Shown here in pieces: positions 1-5,670 of a stretch of DNA of 10,903 nucleotides; position 1 is the first letter of the stretch; every line of letters begins with the position of its first letter. The position numbers and the translations under genes were made by a program. The notes beneath the pieces are model-generated. The model saw only the letters and a list, made by a program, of their open reading frames with translations, did not search any database and was not told where the DNA came from. Origin of the DNA: Actinomycetes bacterium (GTDB lineage Bacteria; Planctomycetota; Phycisphaerae; JAACET01); NCBI GenBank assembly GCA_030631725.1, contig DAOVKO010000045.1, forward strand, positions 1 through 10,903, read 5' to 3'.

Positions 1-1163
1 ACGTCAATATCTGTGGCCTTGCCGAATGAGTCTTTCCGAGCCAGGCCGATAAAGACCAGGCCGACGGGTTTTTCGGTCGTACCACCGTCGGGCCCGGCAA
101 TTCCCGTAACAGCCAGGGCCCAGTCGGCTCCAGTGCGGGCAATGGCCCCGGCAGCCATCGCTCGGGCACACTCGGCGCTGACCGCCCCGTGCTTTTCCAG
201 AATCTTCTCGGACACCCCCAGCAACTGAATCTTAGCCTGGTTGGCGTAAGTGACCAGATCGGCCAGTAGGAACTTGCTGGCTCCGGGCACATCGCTCAGG
301 AGTTTTCCAATCAGTCCGCCTGTGCAGGACTCAGCCAGAGCCAGGCTCTGGTTTTTGCGCACCAGCATCTCGCCGAGGACCTGGGCGAGGGTCTGCTGAT
401 CCTGGCCGAAGAGGAATTGGCCCAATCGCGAACAAATCTGGCGGCTCTTCTCATCCAGTAACTCCAAGGCAGCCGCGGGCGAATCGCCCCTGGCGGTGAT
501 GCCAACGGTAATGACCCCGTCGTTGGCGGTGATGCCGACCTGCGGATTTTCCGGCCGGCCCATGAGGTCTTTTATCAGGTTGAAAATGTCCGATTCGCCG
601 GCCCCGCAGCAGTGCAGACTCCTGGAGACGATAGCCGATTCGGCCAATCTCAGCCGCCGGAGTTCCGGCTCGATGCGATCGGAGAACATGGCCCGCATCT
701 CGTGAGGCACGCCCGGCAGAGCGAAAATGTGCGTTTGGCCAAGCTTTGCGGCGATTCCCGGGGCCGTGCCCCAGGAGTTTTCGATGCTGCGGGCGGCCGC
801 TGGTATCATGGCCTGAACGCGGTTGACAGGGCTCATGGGACGCTTGAGCCGGGCAAAATATTGCTCGATCTGCCCCAGGGCCGACTGATCCATCTGTAGG
901 GGGCTTCCCAGGGCCTCTGACAGGGCGTATCTGGTGATGTCGTCGGCGGTAGGGCCCAGCCCGCCGGTAACCAGGACCAACTGGCAGCTGGCAGAGAGGT
1001 TTTTGATGGCCTGGGTCAGGCGGCCGGCGCTGTCCCCGAGGACCAGGTGGGCTTGGACGGTTATACCGAGTTTGGCCAGTTTCTGGGCCAGGAAGGGGAA
1101 ATTGCTGTCCTGCACTTGGCCGGAGAGTATTTCATCGCCCTGGGAGATGATTCCCGCAGACAT
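1..1163 (-). CDS. cinA: CinA: nicotinamide-nucleotide amidase / competence-damage protein (3' end cut off)
   Basis: Two-domain CinA of the NAD (pyridine nucleotide) repair cycle: an N-terminal MoCF/COG1058 domain (ADP-ribose pyrophosphatase type) and a C-terminal PncC-type domain that deamidates nicotinamide mononucleotide. The reading frame is open from 1163 to the left edge, 387 residues without a stop. The family is usually about 410 residues, so only some 25 are missing. Residues 1-165 carry the first domain, with IISQGDEILSG (5-15), TGGLGPTADDIT (66-77) and LPGVPHEM (149-156). Residues 260-387 carry the amidase domain, with ESCTGG (278-283, proposed catalytic Ser279), VTYAN (304-308) and TGIAGPDGGT (353-362). 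ATG at 1163 is favoured because GGAG sits 8 nt upstream and the family motif begins a few residues later. It is divergent from the 488-residue gene. Family assignment is secure from motifs. Confidence 0.96.
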   Translation of the reverse strand, partial: MSAGIISQGDEILSGQVQDSNFPFLAQKLAKLGITVQAHLVLGDSAGRLTQAIKNLSASCQLVLVTGGLGPTADDITRYALSEALGSPLQMDQSALGQIEQYFARLKRPMSPVNRVQAMIPAAARSIENSWGTAPGIAAKLGQTHIFALPGVPHEMRAMFSDRIEPELRRLRLAESAIVSRSLHCCGAGESDIFNLIKDLMGRPENPQVGITANDGVITVGITARGDSPAAALELLDEKSRQICSRLGQFLFGQDQQTLAQVLGEMLVRKNQSLALAESCTGGLIGKLLSDVPGASKFLLADLVTYANQAKIQLLGVSEKILEKHGAVSAECARAMAAGAIARTGADWALAVTGIAGPDGGTTEKPVGLVFIGLARKDSFGKATDID

Positions 1164-1195
1164 GGCCGATACTCCAGAGGTCCGTAAAAACCACA

Positions 1196-1224
1196 GGAAT
1201 ACACTCTTAGAGGCAGCCGGTCAA
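1196..1224 (-). promoter_or_regulatory. Candidate sigma70-type promoter for cinA
   Basis: On the minus strand TTGACC (1224-1219, 5 of 6 to the -35 consensus) and TATTCC (1201-1196, 3 of 6 to the -10 consensus) are separated by exactly 17 nt. Transcription would start near 1189, leaving a short leader before the cinA ATG at 1163. The -10 match is weak, so this is a candidate only. Confidence 0.35.
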
Positions 1225-1286
1225 GCCGCAGAGGTCCCGGCTGGGCCGGACTTTGCAAAGTGAGGGCTCTGGCCAGCATTTTTTAG

Positions 1287-1315
1287 TTGAAAGATCGTCG
1301 CGGAAAGGCCATATT
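1287..1315 (+). promoter_or_regulatory. Candidate sigma70-type promoter for the 488-residue gene
   Basis: TTGAAA (1287-1292, 5 of 6 to consensus) and CATATT (1310-1315, 4 of 6) are separated by 17 nt. The predicted start, near 1322, would give a leader of about 80 nt that begins at the AGCCGGGCT hairpin. It faces away from the cinA promoter candidate, as expected for a divergent pair. Confidence 0.4.
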
Positions 1316-1322
1316 GTTTAGA

Positions 1323-1350
1323 AGCCGGGCTGAAGAATCCCAGCCGGGCT
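1323..1350 (+). repeat. AGCCGGGCT repeated 19 bp apart; can form a leader hairpin
   Basis: AGCCGGGCT occurs at 1323-1331 and again at 1342-1350. Because the unit is palindromic apart from its central base, the two copies are both a direct repeat and an imperfect inverted repeat: 8 pairs with one G-G mismatch around a 10-nt loop. It lies just after the predicted transcription start of the 488-residue gene, so it could be a 5' stabilising hairpin or a binding site. No T-tract follows, so it does not look like a terminator. Confidence 0.4.
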
Positions 1351-1404
1351 CTGACCGGTAGTTCGCTTGCCTTTGGTCGATAAGCTCAAATTAAGGATGT
1401 ATCC

Positions 1405-2871
1405 ATGGCTATTGCAGGAAGAAACGTACAAGGGACGCCCCCGCCTTACGCCTTGATAGTATTGGTGACTCTGACAGTCATTCTGGCGGCAGGTACGGTG
1501 TGGATGTACCTTAAATGGAGCCAGTCAAATCAGGAATTGGCCGAAATGCGCCAGACGCAGCAGAGTCTCTTGACCAGCGGGGAAGCCAAGGACCAACCGT
1601 ACAAGACAGCCGAGGCTGAGGCCCTCAAAGCCGAGGGCCGGCCCAGCGTCGTTGGCTACTTGCTAGGCCAGAGGGACGAACTGCGTGTGGCGATTGCCGG
1701 CGACGTGGCTCTGAGCAATGCTGATGTGCAAAAGAAAATAGATGCAGCCTTGCGAGCGGCCCAGGTGAGCCTGGAAAAAGCCCAAGCAGCGAGCCTGTCG
1801 GGTCTGCCGTTGGTAGAAGTCATCAAGACAATGTCCGAGGCTTATGATACCCAAAGCCAAGCCTTGAGTGACCGTGGTAATACCCTCGCTGCCGCGGAAG
1901 AATCGGCCAAACAGGCTCACGAGCAGATGCAGGCAGTAAGAACAAATGCAGACCAATACGCTGCCCAGGTCCGCTCGGATATGCAAGCCAGGCAGGCCAA
2001 GGTCGAGCAGTACCTGAAAGAATGGGACGCCAATCTGGAAACCGTGCGCAAAGACCTTGATGAGCTCGAACAAACGCTAAATACTGTAAAGGGTTTGGCC
2101 CAGGACGAGGTCGAGGCCATGCAAAAAACGCTCAACCAGACCAAGAGACGCCTGCAGACCCTGATTGAGAAGGTCCAGCAGTGGCGTAAAGAGGGGGGCA
2201 TCGACTTTACGGGGATAGTCAGTCAGGCTGACGGGAAGATCGTGACCATGGTGCCCGGGCAGAACTTGGTCTTGATCGACATCGGCCAGGCAGAGCATCT
2301 GCCGCTGAGCCTGCGGTTCGAGGTTTTCTCTCCGGCTGAACGGATTACCGAAAGCACGCCCAGCAAGGGCACCATCGAAGTTGTCCGGGTGGGTCCGAAA
2401 CTCAGCGAGTGCCAGATAATGCGCACAACCCCTGGTCAGTCTATCATCGCCGGCGACCTGATCATAAATACGGTGTACGATCGGCAGAATAGCTACGTCT
2501 TCAGGGTTATCGGGGAGTTCGATCTGGACGGCAGTGGCAAGCCCGACCCCAACGGGGCCAAGAGCGTGGAACTATTAATCGAGCGCTGGGGCGGAAAGGT
2601 GGTGCCGGAACTGGAAGTGCAGACGGACTTTCTGGTAGTGGGCAGCGAACCTCAGGTACCGGACAAACCGGACGAGTTCGACCTGGCAGCCATGTCTCTA
2701 TACGAGCAGAAGCTCAAAGAACACAAGGCCTATATAGACGCTCAGAACCGGGCGGTAGCCCTGTCGATACCTATGCTGAACCACAAAAGATTCCTGTATC
2801 TTCTGGGCTTGGGCAATCGCAGTCTGCTGGAGCCCTTGGATTATGACAAGTCGGACCCCTGGCCTCCGTAG
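1405..2871 (+). CDS. Membrane-anchored coiled-coil protein with a C-terminal BRCT-like segment
   Basis: A 488-residue protein that I do not recognise as a named family. Residues 15-36 are one hydrophobic membrane segment near the N terminus. Residues about 147-262 are charged, heptad-like and rich in Gln, Ala, Glu and Lys, which reads as a long coiled coil. Residues about 268-358 look like a small beta-domain, with DGKIVTMVPGQNLVLIDIG (276-294) and a later GTIEVVRVG (322-330), the style seen in FlgT-C-like barrels. Residues 364-413 fit the BRCT pattern: YVFRVIGEFD, then LLIERWGGKVV (390-400), then TDFLVVG (407-413). A loop DLDGSGKPD (373-381) resembles an EF-hand loop. ATG at 1405 has AAGGA 7 nt upstream. 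It is probably transcribed alone from its own promoter. Domain calls are by eye; function is unknown. Confidence 0.9.
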   Translation: MAIAGRNVQGTPPPYALIVLVTLTVILAAGTVWMYLKWSQSNQELAEMRQTQQSLLTSGEAKDQPYKTAEAEALKAEGRPSVVGYLLGQRDELRVAIAGDVALSNADVQKKIDAALRAAQVSLEKAQAASLSGLPLVEVIKTMSEAYDTQSQALSDRGNTLAAAEESAKQAHEQMQAVRTNADQYAAQVRSDMQARQAKVEQYLKEWDANLETVRKDLDELEQTLNTVKGLAQDEVEAMQKTLNQTKRRLQTLIEKVQQWRKEGGIDFTGIVSQADGKIVTMVPGQNLVLIDIGQAEHLPLSLRFEVFSPAERITESTPSKGTIEVVRVGPKLSECQIMRTTPGQSIIAGDLIINTVYDRQNSYVFRVIGEFDLDGSGKPDPNGAKSVELLIERWGGKVVPELEVQTDFLVVGSEPQVPDKPDEFDLAAMSLYEQKLKEHKAYIDAQNRAVALSIPMLNHKRFLYLLGLGNRSLLEPLDYDKSDPWPP

Positions 2872-2920
2872 GAGATACTTCGTGTCTCTGTTAATCGGAT
2901 CCGAAACAAGACGGGTCTTG
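2872..2920. terminator. Possible terminator hairpins between convergent genes
   Basis: The first base after the coding region starts a 7-bp stem, GAGATAC (2872-2878) against GTGTCTC (2882-2888), with a TTC loop and one G-T pair. A second hairpin, CAAGA-CGGG-TCTTG, lies at 2907-2920 and is followed by CTCTTCT. Between them is the 10-bp palindrome TCGGATCCGA (2895-2904). This spacer separates the 488-residue gene from the convergent MerR gene, where terminators are expected, but neither hairpin has a clean T-run. Confidence 0.3.
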
Positions 2921-2938
2921 CTCTTCTGGCAGGACTGA

Positions 2939-3205
2939 TTAGGAACGGGGCGAATGCCCCCCCTTGCGGCTCAGGAATATCTCGCGAATGTCGCGCAGGG
3001 TGTAGCCGCTACGGTTGAGCTTGCGGATCAGCTTGATCCGACTTATGGATTCTTTATCGAAGAGACGTTGACCGGCGGGGCTTTTACCGGCGGGTTTGAC
3101 GAGTCCGAGCATGACGTAGTACTGCAGCATTTGCCGGGAGATACCTGCCTTTTCAGCCGTCGCCCCTATACGCAGCAGCGTGTATTTCTTCGCAGTTTTG
3201 TTCAA
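2939..3205 (-). CDS. Short MerR-family DNA-binding regulator
   Basis: An 88-residue protein that is almost entirely a MerR-type winged helix-turn-helix. LRIGATAEKAGISRQMLQYY (10-29) is the helix-turn-helix, GLVKPAGKSPAGQRLFDKE (34-52) the wing, and ISRIKLIRKLNRSGYTLRDI (53-72) the following helices with the family's usual 'YTLRDIRE' ending. There is no room for an effector-binding domain and no cysteine metal-site cluster, so it probably acts as a DNA-binding module alone or with a partner. The frame is open up to a TTG at 3244 (101 residues). I prefer TTG at 3205 because GGAGG lies exactly 6 nt before it, while the upstream TTG has no ribosome site and falls inside an inverted repeat. It is convergent with the 488-residue gene. 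Targets are unknown. Confidence 0.82.
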   Translation of the reverse strand: MNKTAKKYTLLRIGATAEKAGISRQMLQYYVMLGLVKPAGKSPAGQRLFDKESISRIKLIRKLNRSGYTLRDIREIFLSRKGGHSPRS

Positions 3206-3238
3206 GGGCTGCCTCCACTCATCATTCAAACCTTCTTT

Positions 3239-3393
3239 ACTCAAACTGACCGATTTTGCGATACGTTGTCATTGCGAGCAACCGCTTTGCGGTTGCGTGG
3301 CAATCTCAAAAACGAGATTGCTTCGTCGTTCGCCAAGCTCACTCCTCGCAATGACATACAGCAAGCTTCTTCTAGAAACCGGTCAGTTTGAGT
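3239..3393. repeat. Outer 14-bp perfect inverted repeat enclosing the MITE-like element
   Basis: ACTCAAACTGACCG at 3239-3252 is the exact reverse complement of CGGTCAGTTTGAGT at 3380-3393, and the match stops sharply on both sides. The left arm lies in the presumed upstream region of the MerR gene. The right arm begins 4 bp after the stop of the CPBP gene. With the inner 90-bp element removed, the arms would be 37 nt apart and could form a hairpin, so the inner element may have inserted into an existing palindrome. The arms could alternatively be operator half-sites or element ends. Confidence 0.75.
3267..3356. mobile_element. MITE/REP-like palindromic interspersed element (90 bp)
   Basis: The ends are perfect 12-bp inverted repeats: TGTCATTGCGAG (3267-3278) and CTCGCAATGACA (3345-3356). 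Inside are two further perfect stems: GCAACCGC-TTT-GCGGTTGC (3278-3296), and GCAATCTC (3300-3307) with GAGATTGC (3314-3321) around a 6-nt loop. This TGTCATTGCGAG...GCAATCTC...GAGATTGC...CTCGCAATGACA layout is, as I recall it, a widespread small non-coding repeat found scattered in many bacterial genomes. It has no coding capacity, so any mobility would rely on a transposase elsewhere. No clear target-site duplication is visible. Confidence 0.8.
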
Positions 3394-3396
3394 TCC

Positions 3397-4104
3397 TCAA
3401 CTGAGCCACCAGGCATCAAAACGGAGGATATAAATCCACAGCAAAAGATTGGTCAGTCCATGAGCCACCACGCAGGCCAATATGGACTTGGTCCTGTAGA
3501 GCAGCCAATTATAGAACAGGGCGCAGACGAAAGCGGAGATATACCAGGAGTGAGCCAGAGCGAAGAGCCCAGCGACGGCCAGACAGGAAAACCAAGTGAA
3601 TTCTCCGAGCTTTACTCTCTCGAAGTATCGGCCCACGAACAGTCGCAACAAAAATCCCCGCCAGAAGAGCTCCTCCATTATGGGCACGACAATCACCGCC
3701 CCAGCCATCCGAAAGGCTATCCACAACCAGAAGGCCCCGCCGCGACCGCCGAATTCTTCAACCGGATTGAAAAGATTTTCTGTATTCCAGGCATCTCCGC
3801 CCACCACCGGCAAGGGCGGGTAACGCCAATTAGCCTTGAAGAATTCCTCCATGCCGACCCACTGGACCACTACCATCAGGCCAATGAGAATCGCCCAGAA
3901 GGACCATCGCCAGCAGAGGCTCTTGAATTCTCCTCGCAGCCACCAGAGGCACAAGCCGGTGGCGACGGCCTTGAGCGGATAGAGCAGCCACTTGGCTTGG
4001 GGCCATTGGGACTCGCCCAGCAAGAAGGCCCCAAAGACGATAACAGGCAAAACATAGGGCAGATGAGGGCGTGTTGTGAATAGACGCTCACGCAGTTGAG
4101 ACAT
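3397..4104 (-). CDS. CPBP (CAAX/Abi) intramembrane metalloprotease, exosortase-associated type
   Basis: A 235-residue multi-span membrane protein with all three CPBP active-site motifs: EELFWR (Glu144, Glu145, Arg149), His185 in FALAHSW, and HGLTN (His215, Asn219). These residues form the metal-binding intramembrane glutamic-type protease site of the Rce1/CAAX superfamily. The compact size, the VVPIMEELFWRGFLLR stretch and the FNPVEEF segment before it resemble the 'CAAX prenyl protease-related' group that accompanies exosortase/PEP-CTERM sorting; this subgroup call is from memory. Hydrophobic spans lie near residues 17-30, 40-56, 68-84, 126-143, 172-186 and 190-226. ATG at 4104 has AGGGG 8 nt upstream. 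It stands alone, with a long non-coding region upstream and the repeat structure right after its stop. Its substrate is unknown. Confidence 0.9.
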   Translation of the reverse strand: MSQLRERLFTTRPHLPYVLPVIVFGAFLLGESQWPQAKWLLYPLKAVATGLCLWWLRGEFKSLCWRWSFWAILIGLMVVVQWVGMEEFFKANWRYPPLPVVGGDAWNTENLFNPVEEFGGRGGAFWLWIAFRMAGAVIVVPIMEELFWRGFLLRLFVGRYFERVKLGEFTWFSCLAVAGLFALAHSWYISAFVCALFYNWLLYRTKSILACVVAHGLTNLLLWIYILRFDAWWLS

Positions 4105-4257
4105 ATCAGCCGCCCCTGAAGTGAATACCGAATAAGGGACCTTGGCAAACTCACTTGTCTTATCGACAGAGGGCCACCTAAATCTTTATCCGCTTCGGTT
4201 GATAATTGTCGGAGCCGGCCCGATCCGGACCGATTAGACGCCGTCTATGCGCCGACA

Positions 4258-4290
4258 GGAGATTTATTGGACATTTCGGCGCGAATCTCC
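4258..4290. repeat. 7-bp inverted repeat in the intergenic region
   Basis: GGAGATT (4258-4264) and AATCTCC (4284-4290) are perfect inverted copies separated by 19 nt. They end directly before the candidate -35 box at 4291, so the repeat could be an operator or a structured leader for the CPBP gene on the other strand. A match this short could be chance. Confidence 0.3.
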
Positions 4291-4319
4291 TTGCCTGCAA
4301 GATATTATTCTGCTAAGAT
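4291..4319 (+). promoter_or_regulatory. Candidate plus-strand promoter inside the intergenic region
   Basis: TTGCCT (4291-4296) and TAAGAT (4314-4319) each match 4 of 6 consensus bases and are spaced by exactly 17 nt. No plus-strand gene follows. A strong plus-strand terminator-like hairpin lies about 160 nt downstream, which is why this otherwise modest promoter match is listed. Confidence 0.3.
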
Positions 4320-4325
4320 TCCGCC

Positions 4326-4553
4326 AACTGGTAATAAGCTGGGGGAGCCGGACTTGGTGCCGCGAAGGAGAGCTGTGTCGCGAACGGGTAGGGCCTAAAG
4401 AAACAGGGGCAGGGGCTGGATAAATAGCACAGCCTTCTTGCCTGTACCGTTGATGAAGAAAAGTTGATTCGAATAAGGGCGGCGCAGAGCAATACTGCGC
4501 GGAAGGGCGAGCCTCCTCCCGCTCTCCGCGAGGTAATCTGCGCCGCCTTTTTG
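4326..4553 (+). ncRNA. Candidate structured small RNA (about 230 nt), unrecognised family
   Basis: This lies in the 525-bp gene-free stretch 4105-4629, and the open frames across it have no plausible protein. Reading plus, it runs from a candidate promoter to a strong terminator-like hairpin. Internal stems are CGCGA/TCGCG (4361-4365 with 4378-4382) and an 11-bp stem at 4408-4442: GGCA, GG, GGCTG pairing with CAGCC, TT, TGCC around an 11-nt loop with a 2-nt bulge. Two pairs in that stem are G-U on the plus strand and would be A-C mismatches on the minus strand, which favours a plus-strand RNA. I saw no signature of tmRNA, RNase P, SRP RNA or a known riboswitch. The alternative is two unrelated 3' ends with chance structure. 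Confidence 0.3.
4478..4552 (+). terminator. Strong intrinsic terminator-like hairpin with T-run
   Basis: GGCGGCGCAGA (4478-4488) pairs perfectly over 11 bp with TCTGCGCCGCC (4537-4547). TTTTT (4548-4552) follows at once, then GTTGTTCTT. The enclosed sequence folds further: CGCGG/CCGCG (4498-4502 with 4526-4530) and GAGC/GCTC (4509-4512 with 4521-4524). The T-run is on the plus strand only. On the minus strand the stem is followed by CTTATTCG, so it is a poor terminator for mlaD, which ends 77 nt away, though it could still protect that mRNA's 3' end. Confidence 0.6.
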
Positions 4554-4629
4554 TTGTTCTTAGTGTTCGGATTATAACTTTTGGGCCGGTGCTGCGGATT
4601 AGGACGATCGTAACAGCCGGCAAGGTGGC

Positions 4630-5670
4630 CTACCAATCGAGCTTCAGGCCTTGCTTGTTCCACTTGGTGAGCAGATTACGGAACATTTGCAGGGCTTCAT
4701 TGAGTTGTTCGGTGGCCAAAAGCATTTCTTCATACAGTTGCGGATCGTAGAGTATTTTCCCGGCGGTTCCTCGGCCCTGATTGATCTGCTCGGCAGCCTT
4801 GTTGAGACGAGTGAGCAGTTCAGAAATCCGCTCGGAGTTACCGATAATGGCCTGGGCCACGTCGCGCAGTTGCAGCCCCAATTCCGAAGTGGTCTGCTGA
4901 GCTTGCCCGCTGAAACCTTTGAGCTCCTCTAACGCTTCGGAGGCGTCTTGGCCGGCCTGTCGCAGATTGACCAGGCTCTGCTTGAAATTCTCCTTGTTTT
5001 CCTCGTCCCCGATGAAGGCATTGAGGTTGTCGAGGGTTTGAGAGAACTTTCTAGCCAAGTTTCCGAGGTTCACCCGAGTGACCTCGGCACCATTTGCCGG
5101 CTCTGTTGCACCATTTTCAGGGCCGAGAAGCATGGCGCTGAGATTGTCTGCCAGGGCCCCGATCTTGGCCAAAGCGGGCGCCAATTCTTTTAAGGCCGGC
5201 TTGAGCTCGACGGCCAGGCTGGATATTTCGCTGAAAGGTCCCGGCGGTATATGGGCTTTGAGTGTGGCCACTACCTCCCCGGCTGTTTTCTTCATCGGCA
5301 CTGCCGAATGGCTCGGTAGGGCCCTGATCTGGATGAAGGGCGGGCCGATTTCCCCCTGGTATATGAAAACCTTTTTCACATCATCCGGGATGCTGTATTG
5401 CTGATTAATAGCCGCGATAATAATAACCCCCTTCCGGGGGTCTTCGGCCAAGTCTACACTGCGAATCCGTCCGACGGGCTTGCCGTTGAGGTGAATGGCC
5501 TGCCCCGGCAGCACGGCGGCAGTCTGGTCGGCCTGGATTTCAATGTAATAGTCGCCCCTACCAGTGAATAAACCTACTGTGGATTGGAACTTCACAATCA
5601 AATAGGCCAATACGGCCAGGCCCAGCAGTACGAAAAAACCGACAATGATATTTCGTCCGTGTTCACTCAT
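4630..5670 (-). CDS. mlaD: MlaD-like MCE-domain protein of a lipid ABC transporter
   Basis: A 346-residue MCE (MlaD/Ttg2C) protein, the substrate-binding part of an MCE-type phospholipid transporter, anchored in the inner membrane and projecting into the periplasm. Residues 8-27 form the single N-terminal membrane helix. Residues about 39-117 are the MCE domain, with the typical VLPGQAIHLNGKPVGRI stretch (53-69). Residues about 145-346 are mostly predicted helix with few conserved features, far longer than the tail of E. coli MlaD (about 183 residues in total). This suggests an extended helical needle or tether like that of longer MCE proteins. The ATG overlaps the mlaF stop by 4 bp (ATGA), with GAGG 7 nt upstream, implying translational coupling. 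It is the last gene of the operon. Whether transport runs inward or outward cannot be read from sequence. Confidence 0.93.
   Translation of the reverse strand: MSEHGRNIIVGFFVLLGLAVLAYLIVKFQSTVGLFTGRGDYYIEIQADQTAAVLPGQAIHLNGKPVGRIRSVDLAEDPRKGVIIIAAINQQYSIPDDVKKVFIYQGEIGPPFIQIRALPSHSAVPMKKTAGEVVATLKAHIPPGPFSEISSLAVELKPALKELAPALAKIGALADNLSAMLLGPENGATEPANGAEVTRVNLGNLARKFSQTLDNLNAFIGDEENKENFKQSLVNLRQAGQDASEALEELKGFSGQAQQTTSELGLQLRDVAQAIIGNSERISELLTRLNKAAEQINQGRGTAGKILYDPQLYEEMLLATEQLNEALQMFRNLLTKWNKQGLKLDW

Noticed and set aside
3320..3340. The repeats at 3267-3356, considered as part of a CRISPR array.
   Set aside because: They are inverted arms of a single palindromic element, with no regularly spaced direct repeats.
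3388..4083. A 231-codon open frame on the plus strand, antisense to the CPBP gene.
   Set aside because: The opposite strand encodes all three CPBP active-site motifs; this frame has low-complexity composition and no recognisable domain.
4478..4547. A 70-nt cloverleaf-sized structure with complementary ends, considered as a tRNA.
   Set aside because: There is no T-arm consensus, no recognisable anticodon arm, and the 11-bp end stem is too long; a terminator explains it better.
4264..4663. Two minus-strand open frames of about 116-119 codons downstream of mlaD.
   Set aside because: The translations are Arg/Pro/Ser-rich with no domain, one overlaps the end of mlaD, and both cross the strong hairpin.
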